Below are positions 56,362-64,000 of a stretch of 64,000 nucleotides of DNA, piece after piece (position 1 is the first letter of the stretch; every line of letters starts with the position of its first letter). A model generated the notes under the pieces. The model was not told the DNA's origin. It did not search any database and saw only the letters and a program-made list of their open reading frames with translations. The translations under genes were made by a program, and so were the position numbers. The stretch comes from a bacterium (GTDB taxonomy: Bacteria > Desulfobacterota > Binatia > HRBIN30 > CADEER01), in assembly GCA_030430165.1 (NCBI GenBank), contig JAUIGL010000016.1:21030-85029 (forward strand), in the 5' to 3' direction.

Positions 56362-57339
56362 ATGAACACGACGAGCAACCACCAAGACCACGTTGTCGGC
56401 CTCTTCGCCTACGTAAGCGACTCCACCAAGTCGTCTCTTTTTCGCAACGGCAAGGTGCGCATGAAGCGCGACCAGGACGGCAACGACAGTGCCGCCGAGG
56501 GAATCGAGCGCTCTCGCCGCGAAATGAAAGTGGGCAACGGACGTGCTCAGTCCGAGGTGACTCTTGCACGAAACGGTTTCGAGCTACGGCACCAGCCAAT
56601 CGAAGGCGATCCGGACTTTTTCAACCTCCGCGAAGTCGCGGCGCACTACTACCCACAGTGTGAGCGCATCGTCGAAGCGGTCACCGGCGGGCGCGCCTTC
56701 GCTTTCGATCACAACGTCCGCTCGGCTCTCGGCAACCAGGACGGCCGGCGTATCGCCGGCGGGCAGCAGGTGCAGCAGCCGCTCCACCTCGTGCACGGGG
56801 ACTACACCCTCGCCAGCGCGCCGCGCCGGTTGCGCGAGCTGGCAGCGCCGCCCACCGGCAACGACACGCTTCGCGACGTGCTCGACGAAGGCCAGTCGCT
56901 TCTGCCAGAAGATTCGGTCACGCGCGCGCTCGCCGATGGCGGTCGCTTCGCAATCATCAACGTCTGGCGCAACATCGCGACGGAGCCGGTCGCAACCCAT
57001 CCCCTCGCGCTGTGCGACGGCAAGACCGTGAGCCCGGAGGACCTCGTCGTCTTCGAAATCCACTATCCGGACCGCATCGGCGAGAACTACTTTGCCAAGC
57101 ACTCGCCCCGCCATCGCTGGCTCTACTATCCCGCCATGACCCACGACGAGGCCTTGCTGATCAAGCAGTGGGACTCACACGGCCCGCTCGCTCTGTCGAG
57201 CGGCGAGTCGAGCGATGCCAGCGAGCCCGACGCGCCGGCGACATTCAGCTTCCACAGCGCCTTCGACGATCCGTCGACGCCCCCGGACGCTCCCGACCGA
57301 ACCAGCATCGAAGTGCGCTGCGTCGTGTTGTACGACTGA
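56362..57339 (+). CDS. CmcJ/NvfI-family oxidoreductase
   Basis: A 325-residue protein with the signature blocks of the CmcJ/NvfI (AsaB-like) family: a FDHNVR strand, HLVHGDYTLASAPRRLREL, GRFAIINVWRNI, and YYPAMTHDEALLIKQWDSHG before the C-terminal FSFHSAFDDPSTP. Members occur in cephamycin methoxylation (CmcJ) and fungal meroterpenoid pathways (NvfI, an Fe/2OG endoperoxide-forming enzyme). His, Asp and His residues in the second to fourth blocks could bind iron. An N-terminal stretch of about 60 residues is extra. It lies 127 bp after the crotonase; whether it shares that promoter is unclear. Confidence 0.82.
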   Translation: MNTTSNHQDHVVGLFAYVSDSTKSSLFRNGKVRMKRDQDGNDSAAEGIERSRREMKVGNGRAQSEVTLARNGFELRHQPIEGDPDFFNLREVAAHYYPQCERIVEAVTGGRAFAFDHNVRSALGNQDGRRIAGGQQVQQPLHLVHGDYTLASAPRRLRELAAPPTGNDTLRDVLDEGQSLLPEDSVTRALADGGRFAIINVWRNIATEPVATHPLALCDGKTVSPEDLVVFEIHYPDRIGENYFAKHSPRHRWLYYPAMTHDEALLIKQWDSHGPLALSSGESSDASEPDAPATFSFHSAFDDPSTPPDAPDRTSIEVRCVVLYD

Positions 57340-57490
57340 CCGAAACCCACCCAGGCGAGCTACACCCCGCGCCACCGAGGGACACTCGAGCGGCAGCCGG
57401 AGATATACGGACTGCCAGCCCGCCACCGGCGTATCCGCCGGGTCGTTCGGGACAAGAACTCCGATCGCAACATCCGACGATCCCATCGAC

Positions 57491-57585
57491 GTCATCCCGG
57501 CGAAGGCCGGGATCCAGAGCAATGGGAACCAACCTCGTCGTAGCTTCCGGATGCCAGGGTGGATTCCGGCTTTCGCCGGAATGAC
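57491..57585. repeat. REP-like doublet, copy 2 (inverted relative to copy 1)
   Basis: GTCATCCCGGCGAAGGCCGG at the left and GGATTCCGGCTTTCGCCGGA then ATGAC at the right. The interior (CCAACCTCGTCGT) corresponds to the reverse complement of the interior of copy 1 at 13822. It sits in the 352-bp gap 57340-57691 between convergent genes, where nothing else is recognisable, and is well placed to stop transcription from both sides. Confidence 0.75.
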
Positions 57586-57691
57586 GGTTTGTGGCGGTGG
57601 CGCAATGGGAGAAACGTGTTCGGGGGCCGGGGAAGAGGCCAAAGTCGTACGACTCTCGGCAGGGCCGGGTCCGTGGACGTCGCTGCGGATC

Positions 57692-59281
57692 TCAGCCGAC
57701 CAGGGTAGCGCGGTTCTCCTTGATATACTCGACGGTTCGCAGCGCCAGCGCGGCGAGCGTTCCGGTCGGGTTCACCGCGGCGATGGTCGGGAAGAGACTG
57801 GCACCGGCGATGAACAGGTTGTCGACCTCGTGGGTCTGTCCGAACGAGTTGGTCACCGATCGCTCGGGGTCGTCGCCCATTGGCGTGCCGCCGGCCAGGT
57901 GGATGTTGACGCGCGACCCGGCCCAGGGGTCGCTCGCCCCGGCGGCGCGGAAGATGCGCAGGCCTTCCTCCCTGGCGAGGTCGAGCCGGGCGGCATTCTC
58001 CTTGGGGATGTTGTTGATCACCTTGGCCACCGGCAGGCCGTGCGCATCGGTAACGCTGCGATCGAGCTCGACGCGGTTCTCCTTTACCGAGGTCTCCTCG
58101 CAGACCGCCGTCATGTTGGCGAACCGCTTGGCGTCCTCACGCAGGAACTTATCGAGCGCCGAGCCGTAGAGATCCGGTCGCGAGACGGCGATTCCGAGCA
58201 AGCCGTTCGGCTTCGCCGCCTGGCCGCACAACCAGGCGCGACTGCCGAAGGTTGCGTCCGCCGGTTGCTTGTCGTCGTAGCCCTCCTGGGAGAAGAGGTT
58301 GCCCCCGGTGACGCCGAGGTGCGGCTGTGTCTCGTCTTCGAGGATGCCGTAGATGATGAGCGAGGGATGCGACATGAAGTGATGGCCGACCATGCCGCTT
58401 CGGTTCGCCAAACCATTGGGATGGGAGCCGCTCGCCGAGAGCAGAAGAAGTCGAACGTTCGGCACGGTGTGGCAGGCGACGATCACGATGTCGGCCGGCT
58501 GCATGTGGACTTCGCCGGCGGCGTCGCGGTACTCGACGCCGGTCGCCCTGGCGCCGCTCGCATCGGTCTTTACCGCGGTGACGTAGCATTTGTGACGCAG
58601 CTCGGCGCCGGCGCGCAGCGCCTTGGGCCACTGCAGCACCAGCGGGTTGGCGAGCGCGCCGATCGGGCACCCCGCGTCGCACCAGCCGTCGAGAATGCAC
58701 GGAGCCCTTTCGTCGTATCTCTCGCTGTTGATCGCAACGGAGTTGGGCGAGGTGGGAATCTCGAGAGCGTCGAAGCCTCGCTTGATCGCCGTCGACTGCG
58801 GCAGCTCGCCGAGCGGCGGCATCGGGTACGGATCGGCCGGCGGCGACCACGGCTCGCGCGCGCGATTCCCCGAAGCCCCGAAGTACTTGTCGGCGCGGTC
58901 GTACCACGGTCTCAGGTCGCCGTACTCGATCGGCCAGTCCAGCCCCTGCCCGTACAGCGAACGTTCCTTGAAGTCGTTCTCGTGGAACCGATACCAGTTG
59001 CCGTACCAGTGGGCGCCGGCGCCGCCGGTCCCCCACCCCATGCCGAAGTTCAGCCCGCCGGCGAGATCTCCCTCGGCGAGGATCGGTGGTCCGCCCCATT
59101 TGAGACGGCGCGCCCACAGCTGCGAGCTCACCATGTCCTCGATGGTGCGCTCAGGACCGGCCTCCAAGGTCAGGACGTCGAAGCCGCTCTCCGCCAACTC
59201 GGCGGTCACCGTGCTCCCGGCGATCCCGGAACCGACGACGACGACCTCGACCGCGTCGTGCTCGTGTTGGACGTCGCCCAT
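57692..59281 (-). CDS. GMC-family FAD-dependent oxidoreductase (gluconate-2-dehydrogenase type)
   Basis: A 529-residue flavoenzyme from ATG 59281: ADP-binding VEVVVVGSGIAGSTVTAEL, GMGWGTGGAGAHWYGN with the flavin-site residues, CDAGCPIGA, and the C-terminal catalytic block HLAGGTPMGDD plus DNLFIAGASLFPTIAAVNPT. It oxidises an alcohol, probably sugar- or sterol-like. It has no signal peptide of its own. The adjacent upstream gene encodes a Tat-exported subunit 3, so the pair is probably folded in the cytoplasm and exported together. The third, cytochrome c subunit usual for such complexes is not nearby. Confidence 0.94.
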   Translation of the reverse strand: MGDVQHEHDAVEVVVVGSGIAGSTVTAELAESGFDVLTLEAGPERTIEDMVSSQLWARRLKWGGPPILAEGDLAGGLNFGMGWGTGGAGAHWYGNWYRFHENDFKERSLYGQGLDWPIEYGDLRPWYDRADKYFGASGNRAREPWSPPADPYPMPPLGELPQSTAIKRGFDALEIPTSPNSVAINSERYDERAPCILDGWCDAGCPIGALANPLVLQWPKALRAGAELRHKCYVTAVKTDASGARATGVEYRDAAGEVHMQPADIVIVACHTVPNVRLLLLSASGSHPNGLANRSGMVGHHFMSHPSLIIYGILEDETQPHLGVTGGNLFSQEGYDDKQPADATFGSRAWLCGQAAKPNGLLGIAVSRPDLYGSALDKFLREDAKRFANMTAVCEETSVKENRVELDRSVTDAHGLPVAKVINNIPKENAARLDLAREEGLRIFRAAGASDPWAGSRVNIHLAGGTPMGDDPERSVTNSFGQTHEVDNLFIAGASLFPTIAAVNPTGTLAALALRTVEYIKENRATLVG

Positions 59282-59292
59282 CGTGTCGCCTG

Positions 59293-59841
59293 CTACCAGG
59301 GAGTCGGTGGCCGAATGTGGGCCAGGTAGGGAACGCCGAGATCGAGGAAGCCCCGCTGGGTTCCGTAGACGACGTCGACCGCGTCGGCTCGGGAGACGAA
59401 GTAGAAGAAGGACGGATCCGGGTCGGTCCAAGCGACCGACGACGACGTCGCCGCCGCGTCGACCACCGCCCTGCGCTGCTCGGCGTTGAGCGCCGTGAAC
59501 CGTTTCTCGAAACGCGCCGCGCTCTCCGCGTCGATCCCCGCGATCGCCTGCAGATAGAACGCGTCGAGCGGCGCATTCTGTAGCAGCCGCGCGAAGAGGA
59601 GGGTCTCCGCAAACGGAGCGGCGAGGTAGTGATCGAGATAGCGGGCGACACCGACATCCGCGGCGCCGACGGCGAGGACGTCGCACCAGGCATCGTAGGT
59701 CGCGGCCTGGTGCTGGCTGAGAACCTGCAGGTCTGCGGAGGGCTCGTCACCGCTGCTGCAGGCGAGACCACCGGCCCCGAAGACACCCAGCGCAACGGCG
59801 CCCGAGGTCGTCTGGCGCAGAAACTCCCTGCGCGTACGCAT
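59293..59841 (-). CDS. Gluconate 2-dehydrogenase subunit 3-family protein, Tat signal
   Basis: A 182-residue protein from ATG 59839-59841. It begins with a twin-arginine signal MRTRREFLRQTT and a hydrophobic stretch ending LACSSGD. The remainder (VARYLDHYLAAPFAETLLFA, and FFYFVSRADAVDVVYGTQRG) fits the small subunit 3 family. It would escort and stabilise the GMC subunit encoded 11 bp downstream in the periplasm. Longer in-frame starts exist (up to 59937) but would bury the Tat motif. Confidence 0.88.
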   Translation of the reverse strand: MRTRREFLRQTTSGAVALGVFGAGGLACSSGDEPSADLQVLSQHQAATYDAWCDVLAVGAADVGVARYLDHYLAAPFAETLLFARLLQNAPLDAFYLQAIAGIDAESAARFEKRFTALNAEQRRAVVDAAATSSSVAWTDPDPSFFYFVSRADAVDVVYGTQRGFLDLGVPYLAHIRPPTPW

Positions 59842-59961
59842 CACGCCCGGCCGCCGCGTTGCGTCATGGGTGGAGCGATGGTCGGAAGCCTTGGCCATTG
59901 GTCGCGTCAGCTCGCAGTCACCCCTATCCCACGCCACCGGAGGGAATTGAAGGGCGAAGGT

Positions 59962-60039
59962 GCGAATCGCGTCTCCCTTGCCCAGAATCGGTATCGCCTT
60001 CGCTTTTCGATACCGACAGCGACACCGACCGCGATTCGC
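59962..60039. repeat. Nested inverted repeats between GDH subunit 3 and CoA-transferase genes
   Basis: Outer arms GCGAATCGCG (59962-59971) and CGCGATTCGC (60030-60039) are perfect 10-bp complements. Inner arms CGGTATCG (59989-59996) and CGATACCG (60008-60015) are perfect 8-bp complements with an 11-nt loop. It lies just downstream of the minus-strand CoA-transferase stop (60049), so it may end that transcript or form a structured RNA. No T-tract follows. Confidence 0.6.
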
Positions 60040-60048
60040 GCCAGCTCT

Positions 60049-61227
60049 CTAAGCGACGATTCCGTCGGTTCTCAGCTTGTCGATCGCTTCGGCACTGCGT
60101 CCCATCTGGCGCAGAACCTCCTCCGTGTGCTCGCCGAGGCTCGGCGCCGGACCGCGGATCGCCGACGGCGTAGCCTCGAAGCGCGCCGGCGGCCGGGGCT
60201 CGCGGATGCGGCCCATGGTCGGATGCTCGTTCTCCACCAGACACTCGTTGGCGACGACCTGCTCGAAGCCCGCCACCTCCTCGGGCCGAAGCAACGGACC
60301 GCAGGGCACGTCGGCCTCGGTCAGACGCTGGAGGAACTCTTCGGTAGTCAGCTCGGAACCGGACTTGGCGAGCTCGGCGCGGAACTCGTCGAGGTTGGCG
60401 AGGCGGGCGTCCGGCGTCGAGAAGCGGGGATCGGCCAGCAACTCGACCCGATCGGCCGCAATCAACAGATTGGTCCACTGCTCCTCGGTCACTGCTGCCA
60501 CCGCGGCACCGCCGTCCTTGGTGACCGCAGGGTTGTAGCTGGTCGCGATCAGCGGCAGGCGCGTCTGCCCCTCCTCCTCGAGAATCATCTGGTTGGCGTG
60601 ACCATCCGGCCAGAGAAAGGCAAGGCCAGCTTCGAGCATCGACAAGCGCACGTGCTGCCCGCCGGCGCCGCGCTCGCGCGCGAACAGCGCCGCGGTGATC
60701 GCCTGCGCCGCCGTATACCCGGTGCACTTGTCGACCCACGCCTGGCGCATGAACGCCGGCTCGTCCGGATTCTGGATGTACGTCGCTCCGGTCATTCCCT
60801 GCAGGATGTGGTCGAACGCGGGGCGGCCCGCGAACGAACCGCGCTCGCCGAATGCATTGATCGACACGTAGATCAGCTCGGGATGCACGCCGCGCAGCTC
60901 CGCCTCGCCGAGACCAAGGCGGTCGATGACGCCATGGCGAAAGTTCTGGATGAAGATGTCGGCGTCGGCAGCGAGCTCGCGCACCAGGTCGCGCCCCGCC
61001 TCCTCCTGGACATTCACCACCAGCGAGCGCTTGCCGCGATTGACCGACGCAAAAGCGGCGCCGATGCCACCGCGATGGGTCCCGACGTAGCGAAAGAAGT
61101 CACCGAACCCCGGTGGCTCGATCTTGACGACTTCGGCGCCCTGATCGGCGAGGATCATCGTCGCCAACGGCCCGGTGATCATCGCGGTCATGTCGACGAT
61201 GCGGATTCCGTCCAGTGCTCCAGGCAT
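60049..61227 (-). CDS. CaiB/BaiF-family CoA-transferase
   Basis: A 392-residue class III CoA-transferase. N-terminus IRIVDMTAMITGPLATMIL, ADQGAEVVKIEPPG, ASVNRGKRSLVVNV, and catalytic Asp139 in RPAFDHILQGMTG; the C-terminal GEHTEEVLRQMG is the usual end. It swaps CoA between acyl donors and acceptors; substrate unknown. ATG 61227 has a GGAGG site. It diverges from a second transferase at 61483 with which it shares only family-level similarity, so the two probably serve different acids. Confidence 0.94.
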   Translation of the reverse strand: MPGALDGIRIVDMTAMITGPLATMILADQGAEVVKIEPPGFGDFFRYVGTHRGGIGAAFASVNRGKRSLVVNVQEEAGRDLVRELAADADIFIQNFRHGVIDRLGLGEAELRGVHPELIYVSINAFGERGSFAGRPAFDHILQGMTGATYIQNPDEPAFMRQAWVDKCTGYTAAQAITAALFARERGAGGQHVRLSMLEAGLAFLWPDGHANQMILEEEGQTRLPLIATSYNPAVTKDGGAAVAAVTEEQWTNLLIAADRVELLADPRFSTPDARLANLDEFRAELAKSGSELTTEEFLQRLTEADVPCGPLLRPEEVAGFEQVVANECLVENEHPTMGRIREPRPPARFEATPSAIRGPAPSLGEHTEEVLRQMGRSAEAIDKLRTDGIVA

Positions 61228-61375
61228 GCCCAGTCCTCCGTTCTCGCTGTGTCGAGTCGATACGCGCCCCCCATAGCGGCTGAGACTGCCGGAAGCCAGG
61301 AAAAGCGAGCGACGCTCTCATCCAACGACAATAGAAGCGGACCCTCGCTAACGCTCGGCCATCTCCCCCCCTCAC

Positions 61376-61409
61376 CCGCGCTCCGCGCGGCCTCTCCCGC
61401 GAGGAGAGG
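61376..61409. repeat. Pair of adjacent hairpins in a divergent CoA-transferase gap
   Basis: CCGCGC/GCGCGG (61376-61390, 3-nt loop) and CCTCTCC/GGAGAGG (61391-61409, 5-nt loop) stand side by side. The wording (CTCACCCGCGCTCCGCGCGG) is of the dispersed REP-like kind seen in many high-GC genomes. Because both flanking genes read outward, it is a leader or operator-zone repeat and not a terminator. Confidence 0.5.
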
Positions 61410-61482
61410 CGAAACAGCTCGCTCGACAACTTTGCAACGTTCGGGTAGGCACCACGAGTTGCCCTTCTGACGAGGACTTGCC

Positions 61483-62682
61483 GTGTCGACCCAGCCATCT
61501 AGCAAGGACCGCAGCGGACCCCTCGACGGCCTGCGGGTGTTGGACCTCACCCAGGCGCTGTCGGGCCCCTACTGCACGATGCTGTTGGCCGATCTCGGCG
61601 CCGACGTGATCAAGGTCGAGCCGCCTAGCGGCGACATGACTCGCTTCCCCGGCCCGTTTACCGGTGAGGACAGCGAGCGCGCCTACGGCGGCTACTTCGC
61701 CAGCATCAATCGCGGCAAACGCTCGATCGTGCTCGACCTGAAACGAGACGAGGATCGCCACGTCTTCCTCGAGCTCGCCAAGACGGTCGACGTCGTCGTC
61801 GAGAACAGCCGCGCCGGGGTGATGGACCGGCTCGGCGTCGGCTACGAAACGCTGGCCGCGCAGAATCCCAAGTTGGTCTACGCGGCGATCCGCGGCTTCG
61901 GCGATCGCCGCACCGGTGAGAGTCCGTACGAGAAGTGGCCGGCCTACGACATCGTCGCCCAGGCGATGGGCGGCCTGATCAGCATCACTGGATCGGCCGA
62001 CGGCACCGTCACGAAGTGCGGCCCCAGCGTCGCCGACATCTTCAGCGGCAGCCTCAACGCGGTCGGTCTGCTGGCGGCGGTGATCGAGGCGCGCGCCAGC
62101 GGACGCGGGCAGTTCGTCGACGTCGCCATGTACGACGCCATTCTGAGCCTGTGCGAAGGCGCGGCGTATCTCTACTCCTACACCGGCCAAGCGAGCCGGC
62201 CGACCGGCAACGGCCACCCCCTGATCGCGCCATTCGACGTCTTCCCGACTCGCGACGGACACTGCGCCTTCGGCAGCCCATCCGACACTGTGTTCGCCAC
62301 CCTGTGCCAACGTATGCAACGCCCCGAGCTGGCCGACGACGAGCGCTTCCGCACGGCGATCGACCGACTGATCAATCGGCCGGCGCTCAACCAGGAGCTC
62401 GTCGCCTGGACCTCGTCGAAGACGACTGCCGAGATCGTCGAGCTGCTGGCGGGCGACGTCCCAGTGGGTCCGGTGAACGACATGGCGGCCATCTACGCCG
62501 ACCCACACGTCGCCGCGCGCGAGATGCTGGTCGAGGTCGAGCAGCCCGACGGCAGTCGACCGGTGACCCTGGCCGGCCAGCCGATCAAGATGAGCCGCAG
62601 CTACACCGGAATACGACAGCGGCCGCCGCGGCTCGGCGAGCACACCGAAGAGATTCTAGCCGAAGCGGGGATCGCGCGATGA
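61483..62682 (+). CDS. CaiB/BaiF-family CoA-transferase
   Basis: A 399-residue class III CoA-transferase with a GTG start behind CGAGGA. LRVLDLTQALSGPYCTMLLA, ADVIKVEPPSGD, ASINRGKRSIVLDL, and catalytic Asp156 in KWPAYDIVAQAMGG. Its TGA overlaps the ATG of the following crotonase (ATGA), indicating a coupled two-step unit: load CoA onto an acid, then act on the (enoyl-)CoA thioester. The carnitine CaiB/CaiD pair is the textbook analogue of this arrangement; carnitine itself is only one possibility. Confidence 0.95.
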   Translation: MSTQPSSKDRSGPLDGLRVLDLTQALSGPYCTMLLADLGADVIKVEPPSGDMTRFPGPFTGEDSERAYGGYFASINRGKRSIVLDLKRDEDRHVFLELAKTVDVVVENSRAGVMDRLGVGYETLAAQNPKLVYAAIRGFGDRRTGESPYEKWPAYDIVAQAMGGLISITGSADGTVTKCGPSVADIFSGSLNAVGLLAAVIEARASGRGQFVDVAMYDAILSLCEGAAYLYSYTGQASRPTGNGHPLIAPFDVFPTRDGHCAFGSPSDTVFATLCQRMQRPELADDERFRTAIDRLINRPALNQELVAWTSSKTTAEIVELLAGDVPVGPVNDMAAIYADPHVAAREMLVEVEQPDGSRPVTLAGQPIKMSRSYTGIRQRPPRLGEHTEEILAEAGIAR

Positions 62683-63476
62683 GCTCTGTTGGCGACACGA
62701 CCAAGCAGCTCGTCGTCACGGTCGAGCGCGGGATCGCGACGATCCTCCTCAACCGCCCGGAAAAGCGCAACGCGGTCACCTACGCGATGTGGTGCGCGCT
62801 CACCCAGCACTGCGAGCGGCTCGCCACCGATCCCGAGGTCCGCCTCCTCGTCGTGCGCGGCGCCGGCGACCATTTCTGCGCCGGCGCCGACATCGGCGGT
62901 CTGGCCGATGTTCCGATCGAGGAGTACCGCAGCGCCAACGAAGCGGCCGATCGCGCCCTGGCCCGCTTTCCGAAACCGAGCATCGCCTTCATCGCCGGCG
63001 CCTGCGTCGGCGGCGGCGCCGAGATCGCCATCGCCTGCGATCTGCGACTGGCCAGCGCCAACGCGCGCTTCGGCATCACCCCCGCCCGCCTCGGCATCGT
63101 CTACCCAGCGCCGGCGGTCGAGCGCGCGGTTCGCCTCATCGGCGCGTCGGCCGCCAAACACTTGCTGTACTCGGCCGAGATCGTCGACGCCGACCGAGCC
63201 CTGCGAATCGGCCTGGTCGACGAGCTCCTCGAACCGGAACACGCCGAGGCGCGCCTGCACGAGCTCACCAACCTCCTGGCGAGCGAGCGTTCGCTGCTCT
63301 CGCAGATGGCGGCCAAGGAAATGGTCGATTCGGTCAGCGAGAACGGACAGGTCGGCGCCGAGATCGAGCGCAAATGGACGGACGCGCTGGCTCACAGCGA
63401 AGACTCGCTCGAGGGCATCGCCGCCTTTCTCGAGCGACGCAAGCCGCGTTTCAAATGGCGCCCCGGCGACTCCTGA
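62679..63476 (+). CDS. Crotonase-family enoyl-CoA hydratase
   Basis: A 265-residue protein (the true start is ATG 62679; the frame is open further upstream only as a shadow of the transferase). ATILLNRPEKRNAV, RGAGDHFCAGADIGGL and GACVGGGAEIAIACDLRLAS give the oxyanion hole, with the glutamate of GGGAEIA conserved. The second catalytic Glu position reads TPARLGIVYP, so it is probably not a standard beta-oxidation hydratase. Coupled to the CoA-transferase by a 4-nt overlap. Confidence 0.93.
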   Translation: MSSVGDTTKQLVVTVERGIATILLNRPEKRNAVTYAMWCALTQHCERLATDPEVRLLVVRGAGDHFCAGADIGGLADVPIEEYRSANEAADRALARFPKPSIAFIAGACVGGGAEIAIACDLRLASANARFGITPARLGIVYPAPAVERAVRLIGASAAKHLLYSAEIVDADRALRIGLVDELLEPEHAEARLHELTNLLASERSLLSQMAAKEMVDSVSENGQVGAEIERKWTDALAHSEDSLEGIAAFLERRKPRFKWRPGDS

Positions 63477-63553
63477 ACCGAACCGGGCGCCCGCAGAACG
63501 AGGATCGGCGCCGGCTGGGAATGCATCTCTTCATTGAGTAGTTCTTCATCCCG

Positions 63554-64000
63554 ATGCCCATCGACCCGGTCCTCTTCGCGCTCGGCGCTTGCATGGTGCT
63601 GTTCGCCGGGCTGGCGACGGCGGCGTGGCGGCCGAACCAGATCGTCGACCACCCGCGCATCGTTCTGGCGCTGCTGGCGGCGATCACCGTCGCGGCGGCA
63701 GCGATGCTGGTGCGGCTCGAACCGCTCGGCTTCACGATCGACGTCGATCCGGCGAGCGAGCCGCTGATCGGTCGCAACGACCCCAACATCTCGACCTACC
63801 GCGCCGCCGTGCGCGATTTCGGCAGCGACGACATCTACGTCGTTGCCATGCACGTCGAGGACGACGTCTTCACGCGCGAGAACCTGCTGGCGATCGAGCG
63901 CCTCACCCAGCAGATTCAGCGCCTACCGGGGATTGCCAAGGTCGAGAGCCTCGCCTGGACACAGTCGGTGCGCTACGACTCGGCGCGCGACCTGGTCGAG
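63554..64000 (+). CDS. MMPL/RND-superfamily exporter, 5' part only
   Basis: From ATG 63554 (first ATG after an in-frame TAG at 63539) the frame stays open to the window end (149 codons). It has an extra N-terminal membrane segment (VLFALGACMVLFAGLATAAW), then HPRIVLALLAAITVAAAAML, then the periplasmic start typical of the hopanoid/lipid RND group: VDPASEPLIGRNDPNISTYR, FGSDDIYVVAMHVEDDVF, and IERLTQQIQRLPGIAKVESL. Such pumps move lipids or hydrophobic compounds using the proton gradient. Most of the protein is outside the window. Confidence 0.85.
   Translation, partial: MPIDPVLFALGACMVLFAGLATAAWRPNQIVDHPRIVLALLAAITVAAAAMLVRLEPLGFTIDVDPASEPLIGRNDPNISTYRAAVRDFGSDDIYVVAMHVEDDVFTRENLLAIERLTQQIQRLPGIAKVESLAWTQSVRYDSARDLVE

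Overview
The window reads as a chromosomal segment of a high-GC, Gram-negative (diderm) bacterium. A full-length TonB-dependent receptor ending in an aromatic residue shows an outer membrane, while much of the gene content (P450s, FadD-type ligases, acyl-CoA dehydrogenases, CaiB/BaiF CoA-transferases, crotonases, MMPL transporter, P450-linked sulfotransferases) resembles the lipid, steroid and terpenoid catabolism of mycobacteria. Secreted Cys-rich, EF-hand and TSP3-type architecture plus this metabolism suggests an uncultured deltaproteobacterium-like lineage such as Candidatus Binatota. That placement is inference from style, not from a marker gene. No rRNA, tRNA, CRISPR array, transposase or integrase was seen.

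Layout. 1-9.1 kb: a tandem-domain CoA-transferase running off the left edge, two intact P450s, a xanthine-dehydrogenase-type molybdopterin subunit without its partners, a FadD17-like ligase and a heme-oxygenase-like diiron (HDO) enzyme. 9.1-13.8 kb: a 1556-residue secreted, calcium-loop-rich propeller protein with a tripartite C-terminal anchor. 14-17.2 kb: acyl-CoA dehydrogenase and APH-type kinase, plus an orphan EF-hand tail. 17.2-31.1 kb: a compact alpha-glucan locus. malQ-glgE-treS/mak-glgX-glgB lie on the minus strand, with three successive 4-nt GTGA start/stop overlaps, and glgP is divergent. This gives a complete trehalose -> maltose-1-phosphate -> glucan (GlgE) route plus branching, debranching and phosphorolysis.

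31-37 kb: a membrane protein, a quinone oxidoreductase, then an eroded region. It holds P450 and sulfotransferase N-terminal stubs joined tail to tail, an MBL-SDR-ADH operon, the C-terminal stub of an acyl-CoA ligase, and two tandem ~108-bp repeats each opening with a perfect GntR/FadR-type palindrome. 37-42.5 kb: a GH5 lipoprotein diverges from a four-gene membrane operon (two paralogous unknown membrane proteins, a heme-copper-oxidase subunit III-like and a subunit IV-like protein) that has no catalytic oxidase subunit nearby; an acyl-CoA dehydrogenase follows. 42.5-48.8 kb: TetR regulator, a duplicated-domain unknown protein, a DapB-like oxidoreductase, the TonB receptor and a truncated SDR.

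48.8-55.2 kb: KefC/KefF pair, then a sulfotransferase-DUF1214-P450 remnant block lying between two direct 112-bp MITE-like repeats, then TetR. 55.2-64 kb: a crotonase behind a promoter overlapped by two mirror-image TetR operators, a CmcJ/NvfI-family oxidoreductase, a GMC dehydrogenase with Tat-exported subunit 3, two divergent CaiB/BaiF transferases, a crotonase coupled to one of them, and the start of an MMPL/RND exporter. The recurrent theme is activation and oxidation of lipophilic acids or sterol-like compounds as CoA thioesters, with visible ongoing gene loss of P450/sulfotransferase cassettes.
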